DNA of 64,000 bases from Pseudofabraea citricarpa (lineage: Eukaryota; Ascomycota; Leotiomycetes; Helotiales; Dermateaceae), in contig JAPWGK010000018.1 of the NCBI GenBank assembly GCA_029641185.1, positions 1,028,318 through 1,092,317 on the forward strand. Reading direction: 5' to 3'. The position numbers and the translations under genes are program-made. Every line of letters begins with the position of its first letter. Within the stretch, counting starts at the first letter, position 1. The notes below the pieces were generated by a model. That model ran no database searches. It worked only from the letters and a program-made list of their open reading frames with translations, and was not told the DNA's origin. This document shows, piece by piece, positions 25,576 through 37,840 of the stretch.

Positions 25576-28165
25576 ATGGCACCAAGAGAGAGGCCGTATT
25601 CCATTCCGGCATGGAAGCCAATCATGGCAGGAATTGTCATTCCAGATGATGAGGACGCGAAGGAGTCCATTACTACCGACACAGCTAGTACTACTTCGAC
25701 AGACATTAAAGACGACCACAAAACGGAAGTTTACGAGAAAGCAATTGATCCGAAATCAGGCGAGTTGAACTCATCCGACACCCTCGTCAGATATAACAGC
25801 CATGATGTTGAGTCAATTCGTGGCGAAAGAGTGGATGCCAATATGGAAACAATTGCACTAAAAGCGCTACACGTTGACGACGACTCTACTTTGAATCCAT
25901 GGACTTTTAGGATGTTCGCATTAGGTATGTATAGCTTGAAATTCAATTGATCGAATACTTACAGCAGCATAGGCATTGGACTGTCTACCTTTGGATCGGC
26001 TCTCGCAACTATCTTTCTATTCAAGCCCCAATCGGTCTCGGTATCCATCATTTTCTTGACAGTACTCAGCTACGTTGCTGGAAACGCTATGTCGGCCATT
26101 ATCCCAACAACAGGTTCAATTGGCCGCTGGTTGAATCCTCATCCGTTTAACTCTAAAGAGCACCTAGCCATCGTGGTTATGGCTGGTAGCGCTTCAGGAG
26201 CAGCATATGCCACCGAAGTTCTTGCGACTCAAAAGCTATATTGTAAGCACAGTGGAACCAACGCTCTGCTCCATGCTAACTCACCGTGATAGACAATGTC
26301 GTTCCTAATCCGTTCATTGCCATCATGTTGTTACTCTCCTCTCAACTCTTAGGATATGGCATGGCAGGCGTTTTACGGAAAAGTCTGGTTTATCCAACCA
26401 AGATGTTATGGCCCAGCATTCTTCCGTTGAACTCACTTATCGAAACACTTCATCGAGACAAGGCGGAGATGAAGAAGAAATTCAACTTCTTCTGGATCAT
26501 CTTCGGTGTTGTGGCTGTGTGGGAACTATTTCCACAATATGTGATGCCAGTTCTCACAGGTATCAGCTTCTTTTGCCTCGCAAACAGGAACAGTCTTGTT
26601 TTTACCAACATTTTCGGAGGTACAAGTGGTAATGAAGGTCTTGGACTTTTATCTCTGTCTTTCGACTGGCAGTACATCACCACCTCATCACTTTTCCTCC
26701 CACTGCAGACACTTTGCAACGCCTTCATCGGATTCCTAACTTGCATGGCTCTTTTCATCGGACTATATTACGGCAATGTTTGGAATGCCAAGAATTTCCC
26801 ATTCTTATCGCAGCAGCTGTTCTCTGCAAGTTCCAACTCAACATTATTCGCTGTCTACAATCAGTCTACCATTTTGGATGCCAACAACGAGCTTGATACG
26901 AATCTACTCAATGTTGTTGGGCTGCCCTCCTTCTCGGCTACCAATGCTTCATATCTTCTTACCACCAATCTTGCTGTTACTTCTACAATTGTTCACATGT
27001 TTCTTTTCAATTTCGATAACATCAAAGATGCTTTCAGCTTTCCAACTGTGGCTGGTGTCAAACGCATGTTTGCAAATCCTAAATTTTGGCAAAAGAACAA
27101 AGACGCGCCGGAACAAACTCAAAATCTGGAAGATCTTGATCCCCATTACCGACAAATGCTTGCTTATGATGAGGTTCCTTCTTGGTGGTATATAAGTCTC
27201 GGAACCGGGTCGGTCTTCTTAGCATTGATATGCATATACGCCCTCAAGTCCACCCTACCTTGGTATGGCTTTTTGATCGCTGTCACCTTGTCATTCCTCA
27301 GTACACTTTTCTTTGGGGCTATGGCAGGCTTGTTAGGATTCAACGTACCTATCACCAGTGTTATCCAGTTGATAGGTGGATATTTACACCCTGGAAAGCC
27401 TGTTGCCAATATGTACTTCGTTCTCTTCGGTGCAAATGCTCAAGCTCAAGCGATCTCCTTGGTTTCGAGTTTGAAACTGGGCCAGTATGGAAAATTAAGC
27501 CCAAAATGTACCTTCACCGTACAGATCATTGGTACTATCCTTGGTGCCATTATCAATTACGGATTGATGAGTTCAATCACCACCAATCAGCGCGAGATTC
27601 TTCTTTCCATTCAAGGAACCAACATCTGGTCTGGTCAGGTTATTCAGTCATTCAACTCAAATGTAAGCATCTTGTTTAAAGCTTTGGTATCACAGCTAAT
27701 CTCTTGTAGGCAATTGCATTTGGTGCACTATCAAAATATATGTTCAGCGTGGGTCGCACCTACCAATGGATTGTACTTGCTCTACCTATTGGCTTTCTCG
27801 TACCTCTGCCATTTTATTTCCTACATCGTCTCTATCCGAAACAAGGATTTAATTATATCGTCACCCCAGTGATGTGCTGGTTCCTTGGTTATCTGTCTGT
27901 GGGCATCAATTCGTCTGTGACCGCTTTCTTCGCCATTGGATTTTTTGTGCAGTTCTACGTACGCAAGCATCATCCAGAATGGTTCCTCAAGTACAATTAT
28001 CTACTCGCTGCGGCCATCAGTGGTGGCACGGAGCTCTTGGTCTTCGTTACGACGTTTGCGGTCCAAGGTGCGAGCGGGAAAGCTGTTCCTTTCCCACCAT
28101 ACTGGGGTAATAACTTCCAGACGGGGAATTTTGATTTCTGCGCTACCAATCCTGCCCTCGGATAA
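25576..28165 (+). CDS. OPT-family oligopeptide/metal-chelate transporter
   Basis: Exons 25576-25924, 25973-26242, 26293-27662 and 27710-28165 give 814 residues, the usual OPT length. It is a proton-coupled importer in the plasma membrane for small peptides, glutathione or chelates. After a ~100-residue acidic cytosolic N-terminus comes DDDSTLNPWTFRMFALGIGLSTFGS (split by intron 1), then HPFNSKEH, VVPNPF at intron 2, and the conserved GGYLHPGKPVANMYF near residue 590. About 12-14 membrane segments are apparent. The C-terminus has HPEWFLKYNYLLAAAISGG, another family block. The start at 25576 was chosen over an ATG 24 nt upstream for its better context (CAAAATGGC). It is convergent with the next gene. 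The substrate cannot be told from sequence. Confidence 0.93.
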
Positions 28166-28752
28166 TTTCTGAGACTTGTATTTCTTACATGATTTGGTTT
28201 TGATGTTTTCTTTCGGAGTCCTGGGCGGATCTGGTGTAAGATATTCCTGGAATTGGTTTTGATCTTTCGTCTCTCAACTAGTCTATTTTACAATATTACA
28301 TTACTTTTAACTCGACCTAGACCCAAAATAAAAGAGAATGAAACAGTGCTAAAGAAGTGCCGAGAAAAAGACAAGAATTGAAACACAAAAGTCAAAGCTG
28401 GAAACTTCCACATAATTCTCACGTCATTCCAAGTCTAAGAAAGTAGAGACGGTTAATCAGGGGTGTATAGCTGTGCCCCGGACAGATGTTTTTATACTCT
28501 GGAAGGGTTAAAATTGGCTCCCGGTCATTAATATCTTTCAGCTCGCTTGTTTTGATCTTTTCCGCTAAACACGATGAACTTTATACATGATAGTGATTTT
28601 TGTCACTCTCCTTCGTTGGCATAAAGCTCTGAATGTTCTTTTCAGGTCCAATCATAGTTAAAATCACTATCTAGCCCAAGGGGGTGCGGTGATCAACATT
28701 GCGTGATAGCCACTCTGTTTCAATATCCCCGCATATTATGTTTGATATACTA
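28166..28752. other. convergent intergenic spacer
   Basis: 3' regions of the OPT and Rieske-type genes. No gene seen. Confidence 0.5.
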
Positions 28753-29624
28753 CTACCACTCCATCTCGGGCCCCATCATTCTACACAATGAATCCGCAGC
28801 TTCAAATTCAGCTTGTGATTGAGGGATTGAATAGTTGATCGGCTTGCCTTCTTTAGCTTCTGCTTCGGCATGCTCGAGCAGGACGTCTCGAACTTTATCT
28901 TGGTACCATTTCACAGCGTGTTCTGGAGCCCAGTCAGCTTCCTAAGCGAGTAAAGCAGATCGGGAAAGGTTTTTTTTTGGATTTGGAAAAACAAACCTTG
29001 CACGGGATGAAGTCTCCCTCTTGCTAGAACTCCATTATCAAACCCCTTCTGCGCATCAACCGCAAGTTCCACATCTTCTTTTTCGACAAAACGCCAATAA
29101 GCTATGACATCCTTCATCCAATTCTCATGATCTTCCCCGTCCTTTGACATATCACTGCGTCTATAGGTTTCACTTTCATACCTCGTTTCCTTTGCTGCAG
29201 TAGCGTCAAATCTAGCGATGAACAACAACTCCTCGCTGAAAATAATGGCGCCGATGGGAAACAACCATGTGATGTAACTTTCATTGAATTCTGCATTTGA
29301 AGAAGGCAAAAAATGGCGCGACGCTCCATACCCTTGACGTAGGTAGTATTGTGAGAGGTGGAAATCCTTAGGCAGAGTTGTGGGGTGTCCCGTCGCGCAA
29401 TGATAACACTCCTGAAACCCATCGGCAAATGTCTTCCAATTGTAACGAGTATCGATCGTTGATGATTGCCAGGTATGATCATAAATCCAGTTTTCGGGAG
29501 GTGGAAATAGTGAATACTCGTCACCGATCACTTTTCCTGTTTCATGAGATGGGTATGGATTGAAATCATCACCAAACTGTAACTCGAAGCTTATCTCGGG
29601 CGTCAACGAAGCAGAGAAATTCAC
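28753..29624 (-). pseudogene. Rieske-type ring-hydroxylating oxygenase, N-terminal half missing
   Basis: Exons 29624-28997 and 28937-28753 give 270 residues. They match only the catalytic (alpha-subunit) domain of the choline-monooxygenase/ring-hydroxylating-oxygenase family. The mononuclear-iron signature is intact: NWKTFADGFQECYHCATGHP, with the His-x4-His pair at residues 75 and 80. The family normally begins with a ~120-residue Rieske 2Fe-2S domain (Cys-x-His ... Cys-x2-His). Upstream of 29624 the frame extends only as GYTHVTKQGFIF to a stop at about 29669, and neither cluster motif occurs in the next kilobase. Without the Rieske centre electrons could not reach the iron, so this is probably a broken gene, or it needs a partner or an undetected distant exon. 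The second intron uses an AAG acceptor in tandem with TAG; only AAG keeps frame to the stop at 28753. Intact homologues demethylate or hydroxylate quaternary amines or aromatics. Confidence 0.78.
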
Positions 29625-31519
29625 AAAGATGAAACCTTGCTTGGTAACGTGGGTGTAGCCTTACCTCACTGGGATTGGTATTACCTTGGTTGTACTGTAT
29701 AAATTCCCAACAGCGCTCAATGCTTACGCCTTTATTACAACACATCCTGTTTACTAAGAGAACATAAGTACGTGGTATTATTGTGTTATCTTACGCACTG
29801 TGTTATGCCTCGTATTAATGGCAATAAGAGACCCCTTCATCTCTGTGTGCAAGGTAACCAAACCATCCCTGCATACCTTCTTACCTTGGGCATAATACAT
29901 TGAACAATACACGCCCAAAGGGTCATTTATTATCTCCTTTATCATGCGTGGTTGCTCAAGACTAATTTTTCAATCAGCTTAAGTGTAGGTACAAATGATT
30001 CAAGATTAATTGCCTGTCTGTTGAACACCAAATACAGCATTAGCGACGGGGTCGCGAGAGGATGATGGCGAGTGGAAAATTATCCGTCGATTATCGGTCG
30101 ATTATCGTCTTAAATTTCCTGAATGCAGACGTGCAACAAAACAATTTCAACACGTGATTGTTGAGTTTTATAGGCTATCACGATCTTAGCTAGTGACTCT
30201 TAGAGTATTATACATGAAGTAAAGCCATTTATATTATGATTCTGCTTCATACGCATGTAGTTGTTACTAGGATTTTATAGTATCACATCACGTGGTTAAA
30301 TAATCTTGAAAGTATACCATCTACATAGCGAGATACGTGTGCTAGTAAACGATATTTAGTGGTTTAGCCTAGTTTAGCTTACTAAAATGTTTCTTCATAA
30401 TAGCTTGCATTAATCTCTAGGGGCATCTGATGCGCGAAACCGGTTATTTACACAAAGAACTTGTTGGGCAGTCGCTCCGATATAAGGTAGCTTAGATAAC
30501 TAAAGCTGAACAATGGACGAGGGTCTTCTAGAACGTATATATTAAGACTGGAATTTCGAATGGATCATTCACGTGTTTTTCACGTGTTTTCATAATTACC
30601 TACCTACCTACCTAGGTACCTTATTCTACATTGGGAAAAGTTATTTTGAACCACTCAATTTACCAGGATAATTCTTCTTGGTTCTAGAGGTAGACTCGAC
30701 TAAATGGATTTTATTGAATACCTCACTTCTTCTAGACTGGATTCTCTATTGTCTAATACTATAAGTAACCGTTAAAATTAATACTTAGGTAGCTACTTTT
30801 GTTATCGAACCCTTTAGCATAACTGTATCAAGGTAGCGAGTAGCTACATATGGGATCATGTTTACCCGTTCAACATGACTAGATTCTCAAATCTTTGAAG
30901 TCCCTTATTAAACCCTCGAAATATTCTAAATACGTACTTTATGCGTGTAAATATAGAGATATCGTGCAAGAGCACGATTATCTAAGGCTTCTGTTTGTCT
31001 CATCAGAACCAAAAGAGTTCCAATCCTAATACCAAGATAATAGAACTAGGAAGAAACCAAGATATACAAATGTCCTCAAGCCTGTAGATTTTGTTAGCAA
31101 GCATACTGCCGGCAACTCTTGTGATAATAAAGTCAAAGTGGTGTTGCGCGCGTCGTGACTGAAAGTGGCAATATCGCTTCGGCCGGTGAATTGATCGGTT
31201 ATCTCCAAAATCAATAAACCCAGGCCCATAAATCCATAGATCCGGCACTTTCAAGCCATTTGATTGGCTGAACAACAATGAAAGCCCGATATGATGAGTC
31301 GCCGGCTGATTCTGCATGATAAGCAGAATCAATTCTGGGTGACACTACAGCCAAAACACATGTCGACCATGCCCCAGTAGCTGCAGTGAAGGCTACCACG
31401 GGACCGGAAGCGGAGCCTTGAGATCAGCACTAAAAAACATATATCCTCAATGCCCTGCAGTTGCTTTTTGGCTCCCATCATTCATCAATTGGTCCTGTTC
31501 GAGTTTTTCACGCTCGATC
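29625..31519. other. AT-rich divergent spacer
   Basis: No gene seen. The start of this region should hold the missing Rieske domain of the neighbour but does not. A (TACC)n-type palindromic stretch lies at 30597-30620. Composition is more AT-rich than the gene regions but is not of the CA/TG-depleted type seen after 49 kb. Confidence 0.5.
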
Positions 31520-33584
31520 ATGTCGGCCAACGATATCAAACAGCAAAATGACGATGTCAATAGTGAGTTGAACCATAATTTTGAGAAAGGAATTTTCAAT
31601 GACTCATTGATGAATTAGCAGTAGCCAGCAATGAGGCACCATGTAGTATCTCAGACGTCAAAAATGGCACATTCTACTCAGGGCTTGGGGCTGCAGCTCG
31701 TGAGCCGGCTGGTAAGTTGTTCTCAAGTATCTTCTTGGATACTGATACTGATTGACATGTTAGATCTAAAACGTGGACTTAATGGACGTCACACTGCCTT
31801 AATTGCGTTGGCTTCGGGAATTGGCACAGGTCTCTTCTTAGGAAGTGGCAGTGCTTTGGCAACAGCTGGTCCTTTGGGAATTTTGATCGGTTACGCCATA
31901 ATGGGACTTGTCGTTGCTGCAGTCGCTTTTATCTCTGCCGAGACCGCAGGCTACTTGCCCGTCTCTGGAGGATTTATTCGACATGTTCCTCTATTCACTG
32001 ACCGAGCACTCGGCATCACTGTAGGATATACTTTTTGGTACCTCCTATCAATTACTGCTGCGGCTGAAGTAGTTGCGGCTTCATCACTTATTGCATTTTG
32101 GCGACCGGATTTGAATCTTGCTATATTCATTTCCGTATTCTTAGTATTACTGTTCGTGTTCAATATGCTGCCTGTCAGAGTATATGGAGAGCTCGAATTC
32201 TCCTTTGGAATGCTCAAGTCACTACTCATCATTGGCCTGATTTTCGCTGGTCTCCTAGTCGACTGGGGTGTTTCTCCAAGTGGAAAATATATCGGTGGCA
32301 AGAATTGGCACCCAACTCCAGTAAAGGCATATCTCGTCGAAGGCTCAACTGGGCGTTTCCTCGCAATTTGGTCTACTTTGATCAATGCTGCATTTGCAAT
32401 GGGTAATATTCAAATTGCAACTTCAGCTGCATCAGAAGTCAAGAATCCGCGTGTCAATGTTCCAAAAGCAATGCGAAGAGTGTTTTGGCGTATATTCATC
32501 TTCTATATAGGTCAGTGCTGTCATTGTGTATATCTCTCTCCGAGAATCAGCTAACACGTTGATAGTCTCACTCCTTGTCGTTGGTCTTATTTTAAATAGT
32601 GATGATCCTCGAATTGGGACAGCTTCAGGTACCGCAGGAAGCCCTTTCGTCTTAGCTTTCTCAAGCGCCGGTATTAAGGTACACTACTCCAACATGTTTT
32701 ATATTCTAATGTGGATCGTGCTGATACTTACTCCAGGTTCTTCCTTCTATCATCAATGCTGTTGTTATCACATCTGCTTTCTCTTCGGGCAATGGTGTCT
32801 TATTCTTGGCTTCTCGAACACTCGTTGGGCTGGCAGCTGATGGTGCTGCACCTAAGATATTCTTGAAGACCAATAGATATGCGTAAGTTTCCATCCGAAG
32901 ACGGAAACTTTGTTTCTCGTTCGATCGTTAATTTTCTCCCAGTTCCCCATACTTAGCAGTGATTGTATCTTTTCTCTTTTCGCCCTTGGCATACCTAAAT
33001 TGTGGTAGTTCGACGCCAGCGACTGTGTTTGGATGGTTCATCAATCTCATCAGCACGGCCGGACTCATAATCTGGTGTGTAATCTGCTTTGCATATGTGA
33101 GGTTCTTTTTTGGTCTCAAAGCACGTGGAATCTCTCGCGATGAGTTGCCCTATAAGAGTTGGGGACAGCCATACTGTGCAAGTAAGTCATTCAAATTAGC
33201 TTCTATTGCTCATGTATAGCCGCTAATGTTTATTCAGTTGCTGCTGGAATAATGTGCTTCCTGGTTGTCTTCTTTTCTGGCTTTGCCGTCTTCTTTCCCG
33301 GCAATTTCAGTGCATCCGCGTTTCTCTCAAACTACGTAAGCATCATCTCGCTTTTTTTGCTCAAGTATTTGAACTAATATTCTTGTTCATAGATCGCCTG
33401 TTTTGTCTGTCCGGCTTTGTATATTATTTTGAAATTTACGATCAAGTCACCATGGCAGTCGTACGAGAACATGGATTTTTCCGAGATGGAAGCTATCAGG
33501 GAAGAGAAGGCTTATAATGATGCACATCCAAAGAAGAAACTCCCATTGTGGAGGAGCGTTGTAGAGAAGTTCGCTGATGAGTAG
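31520..33584 (+). CDS. amino acid permease (APC superfamily, AAP/YAT type)
   Basis: Eight exons: 31520-31562, 31622-31711, 31764-32510, 32566-32678, 32737-32882, 32943-33181, 33238-33335 and 33393-33584; 555 residues, about 12 membrane segments. It is a plasma-membrane amino acid:proton symporter of the fungal AAP family. Diagnostic are LKRGLNGRHTALIALASGIGTGLFLGSG (TM1, substrate-binding glycines), AETAGYLPVSGGFI, and later the cytosolic loop ASEVKNPRVNVPKAMRR and SGNGVLFLASRTLVGLAADGAAPKIF. The cytosolic tail starts after the twelfth segment, near SPWQSYENMDF. Each of the seven introns is 52-60 nt; the second exon may start at any of three in-frame acceptors. Specificity is not deducible; family members take up general amino acids, proline or GABA. 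It is tandem with the P450 539 bp downstream. Confidence 0.92.
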
Positions 33585-34123
33585 TTTGCGAGCCAAAAGA
33601 TGACATATTTAAAACAGACTCCTGAGTCAAACACTACTAAATTAATGAAACAAGACGCTATGGATTTGATGATCAAAAGCTCCATCAATTTGTTCGGTTC
33701 AAAAGGGATTAATTAGCAAGATCCATACATAGGTTGTGAGCACTTTCAACTGTTATCAGAGGATTTGGCGACCCTATGGAAATCCCGCCCCCAAAAGGAC
33801 TTCGATAGAGGATTCAAATACATCAACCTCGACCGTAGCATGGCAAACGAGGGGTCCCAGGAAACGCTAGTGGGCAGCTAAAACAGATGCAAAGTGCTTA
33901 TTCTTCGGCTCGGTGTCGATCTTCTGGGTTAGATGCAGAACAACGACCTCATAATTGGTTGGCCCGGTTTCAGTCGACGGGGATGCAATCACCCGTCAAC
34001 CACCAACACTAGCTGAAGTCAAAGCACATCTATTGTGTCATATGTTAACATCGTCGTCGCAGAAAAGCTTCCCGTTAGAATATTATTTTCAGTCCAAATC
34101 AACCCAATTCTACGGACCTAAAA
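33585..34123. other. short tandem-gene spacer
   Basis: 3' region of the permease and promoter of the P450. No gene seen. Confidence 0.5.
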
Positions 34124-35812
34124 ATGTTTCTTGAACAGCCATGGCTTCTGGTCTCAGCAGCGACCATCTTTCTACTAGCTGTATACCGCTCGGCAGTCAA
34201 GAGACAAGGTTCTTCTCACCCCGCTTCGAAACTACCGTGGGTCGGGCTGCAAAAAGGAATCTTCTCCAAGTTTCGAGGTCGTATCGCAAGCTTAACAAAT
34301 TTGATCGGTCCCATCAAGGATGGGTATGAAAAAGTGTGAGCTCCGCATGATGTGCAAGTAACCTCTGCCAGGTGTAGTAAATGCTCACCGACTTTGTAGT
34401 ATTCCATCAATGGCGGCAGTTTCTTTATTCCTACCTTGTTCGGTTCAGACGAAGTCATAGTTCCCCAAACTGATATTAAATGGATCATCGACCAGCCAGA
34501 CCATGTACTCAGCGCTCTTGATATGCAGCGAGAATCTCTGCAGGCGGACTTCTCCTTCCTCGACCCCTCTATGGTGCGGCATCCTATCCACGAGAAGACG
34601 ACTCGAAAAGAGTTGACTCGCAAGCTGGGCACATTGATACCCGATGTGGTTGAGGAGCTTGCCGACAGTATCGATGAGCTTTGGGGTGTGGATGCATCCA
34701 ATTGGAACGATGTAACAGTGTTTGGGAGCATGATGAACATTGTATCACGGGCATCCAATCGTGCCTTCGTTGGATTGCCACTATGTAAGCTTACCACCTG
34801 TGGCGTTGGTGCCAATTAATTGACGTGTAAACCACCAATAGGCCGTAACGATGACTATCTTGACAACGCCCGAAAGTTCGCACGAGACATCCCATTAACA
34901 TCCGCTGTTTTCAAGCTCTTTCCGAGATTCATGAGACCATTGGTTCAATGGGTAATCAGTCTGCCAACAGCATGGCACTGCTACAAATGCTTCGGATATC
35001 TTGTACCATTAATTAAGACTCGGATGGCTGATGACGAAAAAAGAGCACGCGGAGAAACAAAGGAACCTGCACCCAATGACTTCTTATCATGGCATATGCA
35101 GAGTCTAGACGAAGAGCCAGACCAAAGTGAGAAAATACCCAAAAAGATAGCACGCCGAATGATGGTTATAAACTTTGCCGCGATCCATACTTCGACGTTT
35201 GCGGCAACCAATATCCTTTTCGACATCTTTTCCACTGCACCAGAAGAGCGCGTGGTGGAGCAGCTTCGGGAAGAAGTCGAACGGGTTCTCTCGCAGCATG
35301 GGGGCCAATGGTCTAAAGAAAGCCTGGCAAAGCTTGTCAAAATCGATAGCGCAATTCGGGAAAGCATTCGTACCTCAACATTCATGATTAAGGGACTACA
35401 ACGCATGGTTAGAGATCCACTCGGCGTCACTTTGCAAAATGGTGTGCACCTCCCACAAGGATCGGTCATTGGAGCTCCTGTCTATTCAATTCATCACGAT
35501 AACGCCAACTATGAAAATGCTATGAAATACGATGCCTTTCGTTTCTCTAGCGCAAGAGAAGACTCCTCAGTTCTAGAAGGCAAGAATCTTTCGATAGTAA
35601 CAACCGATGATACCTATCTTACATTCGGACATGGCAGACATGCTTGCCCTGGCAGATTTTTTGCTGCCGCGGAGTTGAAACTTTTGTTGGCTTACATCAT
35701 CTTAAATTATGATGTGAAGCCTTTACCAACAAGGCCACCAAATTCTGTTATGGGTTCTCATATCATCCCACCGACGACGACTAAAATTCAAGTGAAAAGA
35801 AGAAGTGGATGA
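34124..35812 (+). CDS. cytochrome P450 monooxygenase
   Basis: Exons 34124-34333, 34400-34784 and 34842-35812 give 521 residues. A short N-terminal membrane anchor (residues 5-22) marks it as an ER enzyme. The I-helix is FAAIHTST (310-317), where an AIHT core replaces the classic A/GGxDT; this is common in fungal P450s of terpenoid and alkaloid pathways, for example those near the gibberellin enzymes. The ExxR pair is at 372-375 and the haem loop FGHGRHACPG at 460-469, with the Cys ligand at 467. All expected catalytic parts are present, so the gene looks intact. The substrate is unknown. It is tandem with the upstream permease and convergent with the ammonium transporter 248 bp away. Confidence 0.92.
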
Positions 35813-36060
35813 GAACGTACCTTACACTATGATATAAAATGAGAACATGTACAAAAAATGGAAATACAAAAATTCGTATAATTCTTTCCGCTTTCATATG
35901 TGCCTCCGCCATAATTATCCTGGCCCCATCTCTATATTCCTCAAACTAATTTTTTATAGTGCCATTCCATAATCTAGTATTTGTCCTGTTTAACAATGAT
36001 CGTCTTCTTGTGTCGTTGACGGTTACTCTCGCGCGCTCTTGTGTCTCCAGAATGACTCTA

Positions 36061-37840
36061 TCACGACCTCCTTGGAATCCCTGTGAGCTCGTAGCTCTCA
36101 AGAGACAGCAAGCCCTCCTCGCCCTCGCCATCAAGAAGTCTCTCTTTCTTGGTCATGACTTTGGGATCCAACTGCACCTCCTGCACAGGCGACCAGGCAA
36201 GATAGTCTCTACGCACCTCAACATAATCGTATGCAAACTCGCCAAGCTGATCATCATCCATACCTAGAAGTTCTGCCTCTTCGGATGCGCGAAGGTGCAA
36301 GCCAGGAATGAAGTTGATAGCTCCTGCAATGATAGCTGATACCACGAATGCGTAACCAGTACAAGCTACTATATATGCTACCTGGATATATAGCTGTTTA
36401 AAGTTGCCGTTCAAAAACCCGCCTGAGATAATGCCGGTTGAGACGCCATCGAGGCCAATAACATAGTCGGCGGCGAAGAAGGCATTGAATATGAGGCCAA
36501 TCATACCAGGAATACCATGTTCAGCAAGGTTATCCATAGAGTCGTCAATCCTTAAAAGAAACTTAACTGTGAACAGTTAGCGATGATCAAGGATTCAAGC
36601 CGGGTAACAGTATGCTTACTCTTTGTCGAGTAATTCGCAATGACGCCAGTAACAGCACCAAGTATGACAGACGCCCAGAGTGGAATGAACCCAGACGCTG
36701 GTGTGGCAGCTACAAGTCCAGAAATGGCTCCGGAGCACCAGCCAACCTGAAAGTCAGAACATCAGTGTAAGTATTACTTGTTCTAAAAGGGTTTCAAAGT
36801 GAATGACATTCCGAACCCTCATATACAACATCGACCAAGGAACTCCGCACTTAGACGCTTGACTTACCATAGACCACTTTTTCGAAAGCCTCCAATCTAA
36901 AATAGACCAAGTTGCAGCAGCAAACATGGCAGTGAGACAGGAACTCCAACAAGCGATAACAGCTCTAAGGTTTGCTCCAAAAGCGCTCCCGCCATTAAAT
37001 CCTAGCCACCCAAACCAGAGAATAACCGTGCCGAGCGTTACTAGTGAGACATTGTGAGGACGAAAGTTCAACATCATCTTCTGCTGTCGCTTGCCGAGTA
37101 TCATTGAATAAGCCAAGGCAGATACTCCGGATGTGATCTCGACTGGGCCACCACCTGCATAATCAAGCACACCGTATTTGAAAGCCCAGCCGTTGATGTT
37201 CCAAACCCAATAAGCAATTGGGCAATAGACCAATGTGGCCCAACAGAATATGAAAACCATTGCTGGTATGAGACGACCTCTCTCAGCGATGGCACCGATT
37301 ATGATTGCTGCTGTAACGGAGCAGAATTGCATCTATCGTGGTTTTAGTAGCCGTCCATCGAGCCGCCTAGGTTTTTCCTACCTGGTAGAATGAATACAAT
37401 AGATCAGGTATCAGTGGAGAGCCCTGCGATGGGGCCCCGAGGACTCCCATCATACCAAAATGAGCCAGGTCGCCTATGAAGCCGCTCTTCCCAGAAGTGC
37501 TGAAAGCAAGAGAATAGCCCCAAAAGTACCATTGAAAAGTTACAATTGAAGCAGCCCCCAGAGAAGCCCAGATCATTGATAGAGCTGACTTTCTGCGGGC
37601 AAGACCCGAGTACAAGAATGCGATTCCAGGGACCATGAGGAGCACCATACATGATGCTACGATAATGAAAGCCTGGTCTCCAGATTGGTACCACTGGTTG
37701 AGATTTGTGGTCGCTGTTGAAAAGCAAATAACTCAGCATCGATTCAAAATGATTGAGTAGGTAATCCACTTACTGGAATCTCCTCCATTGGGTAGCGTGC
37801 CATTGAACACCGTCGGGGCACCGACAGTTGAATATGACAT
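36061..37840 (-). CDS. ammonium transporter, Mep1/Mep3 type
   Basis: Exons, in transcript order, 37840-37774, 37713-37382, 37332-36868, 36746-36620 and 36566-36061 give 498 residues with 11 membrane segments expected. Landmarks are YSGLARRKSALS after TM1, AERGRL, DYAGGGPVEITSGVSALA, PHNVSLVTLGTVILWFGWLGFNGGSA and DDSMDNLAEHGIPGM. The second pore histidine is His347. The first is replaced by Glu198 in PVEI, which is known for the Mep1/Mep3 group (high-flux, lower affinity) as opposed to Mep2 sensors. The C-terminal cytosolic tail is about 80 residues, acidic, with a YDYVEVRRDYL block. The first intron is phase 1 and restores the QWYQSGDQAF start of TM1. Its job is import, or possibly recapture, of ammonium. 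Confidence 0.94.

Noticed and set aside
29750..31000. AT-rich stretch as a second RIP block
   Set aside because: CA and TG are present at normal levels, so it is ordinary AT-rich spacer.
31418..31519. In-frame ATG upstream of the permease
   Set aside because: It would add 34 residues with a non-conserved hydrophobic stretch before the cytosolic tail; the start at 31520 is more family-like.
35105..35469. Antisense frames inside the P450
   Set aside because: Shadows of the plus-strand coding exon.
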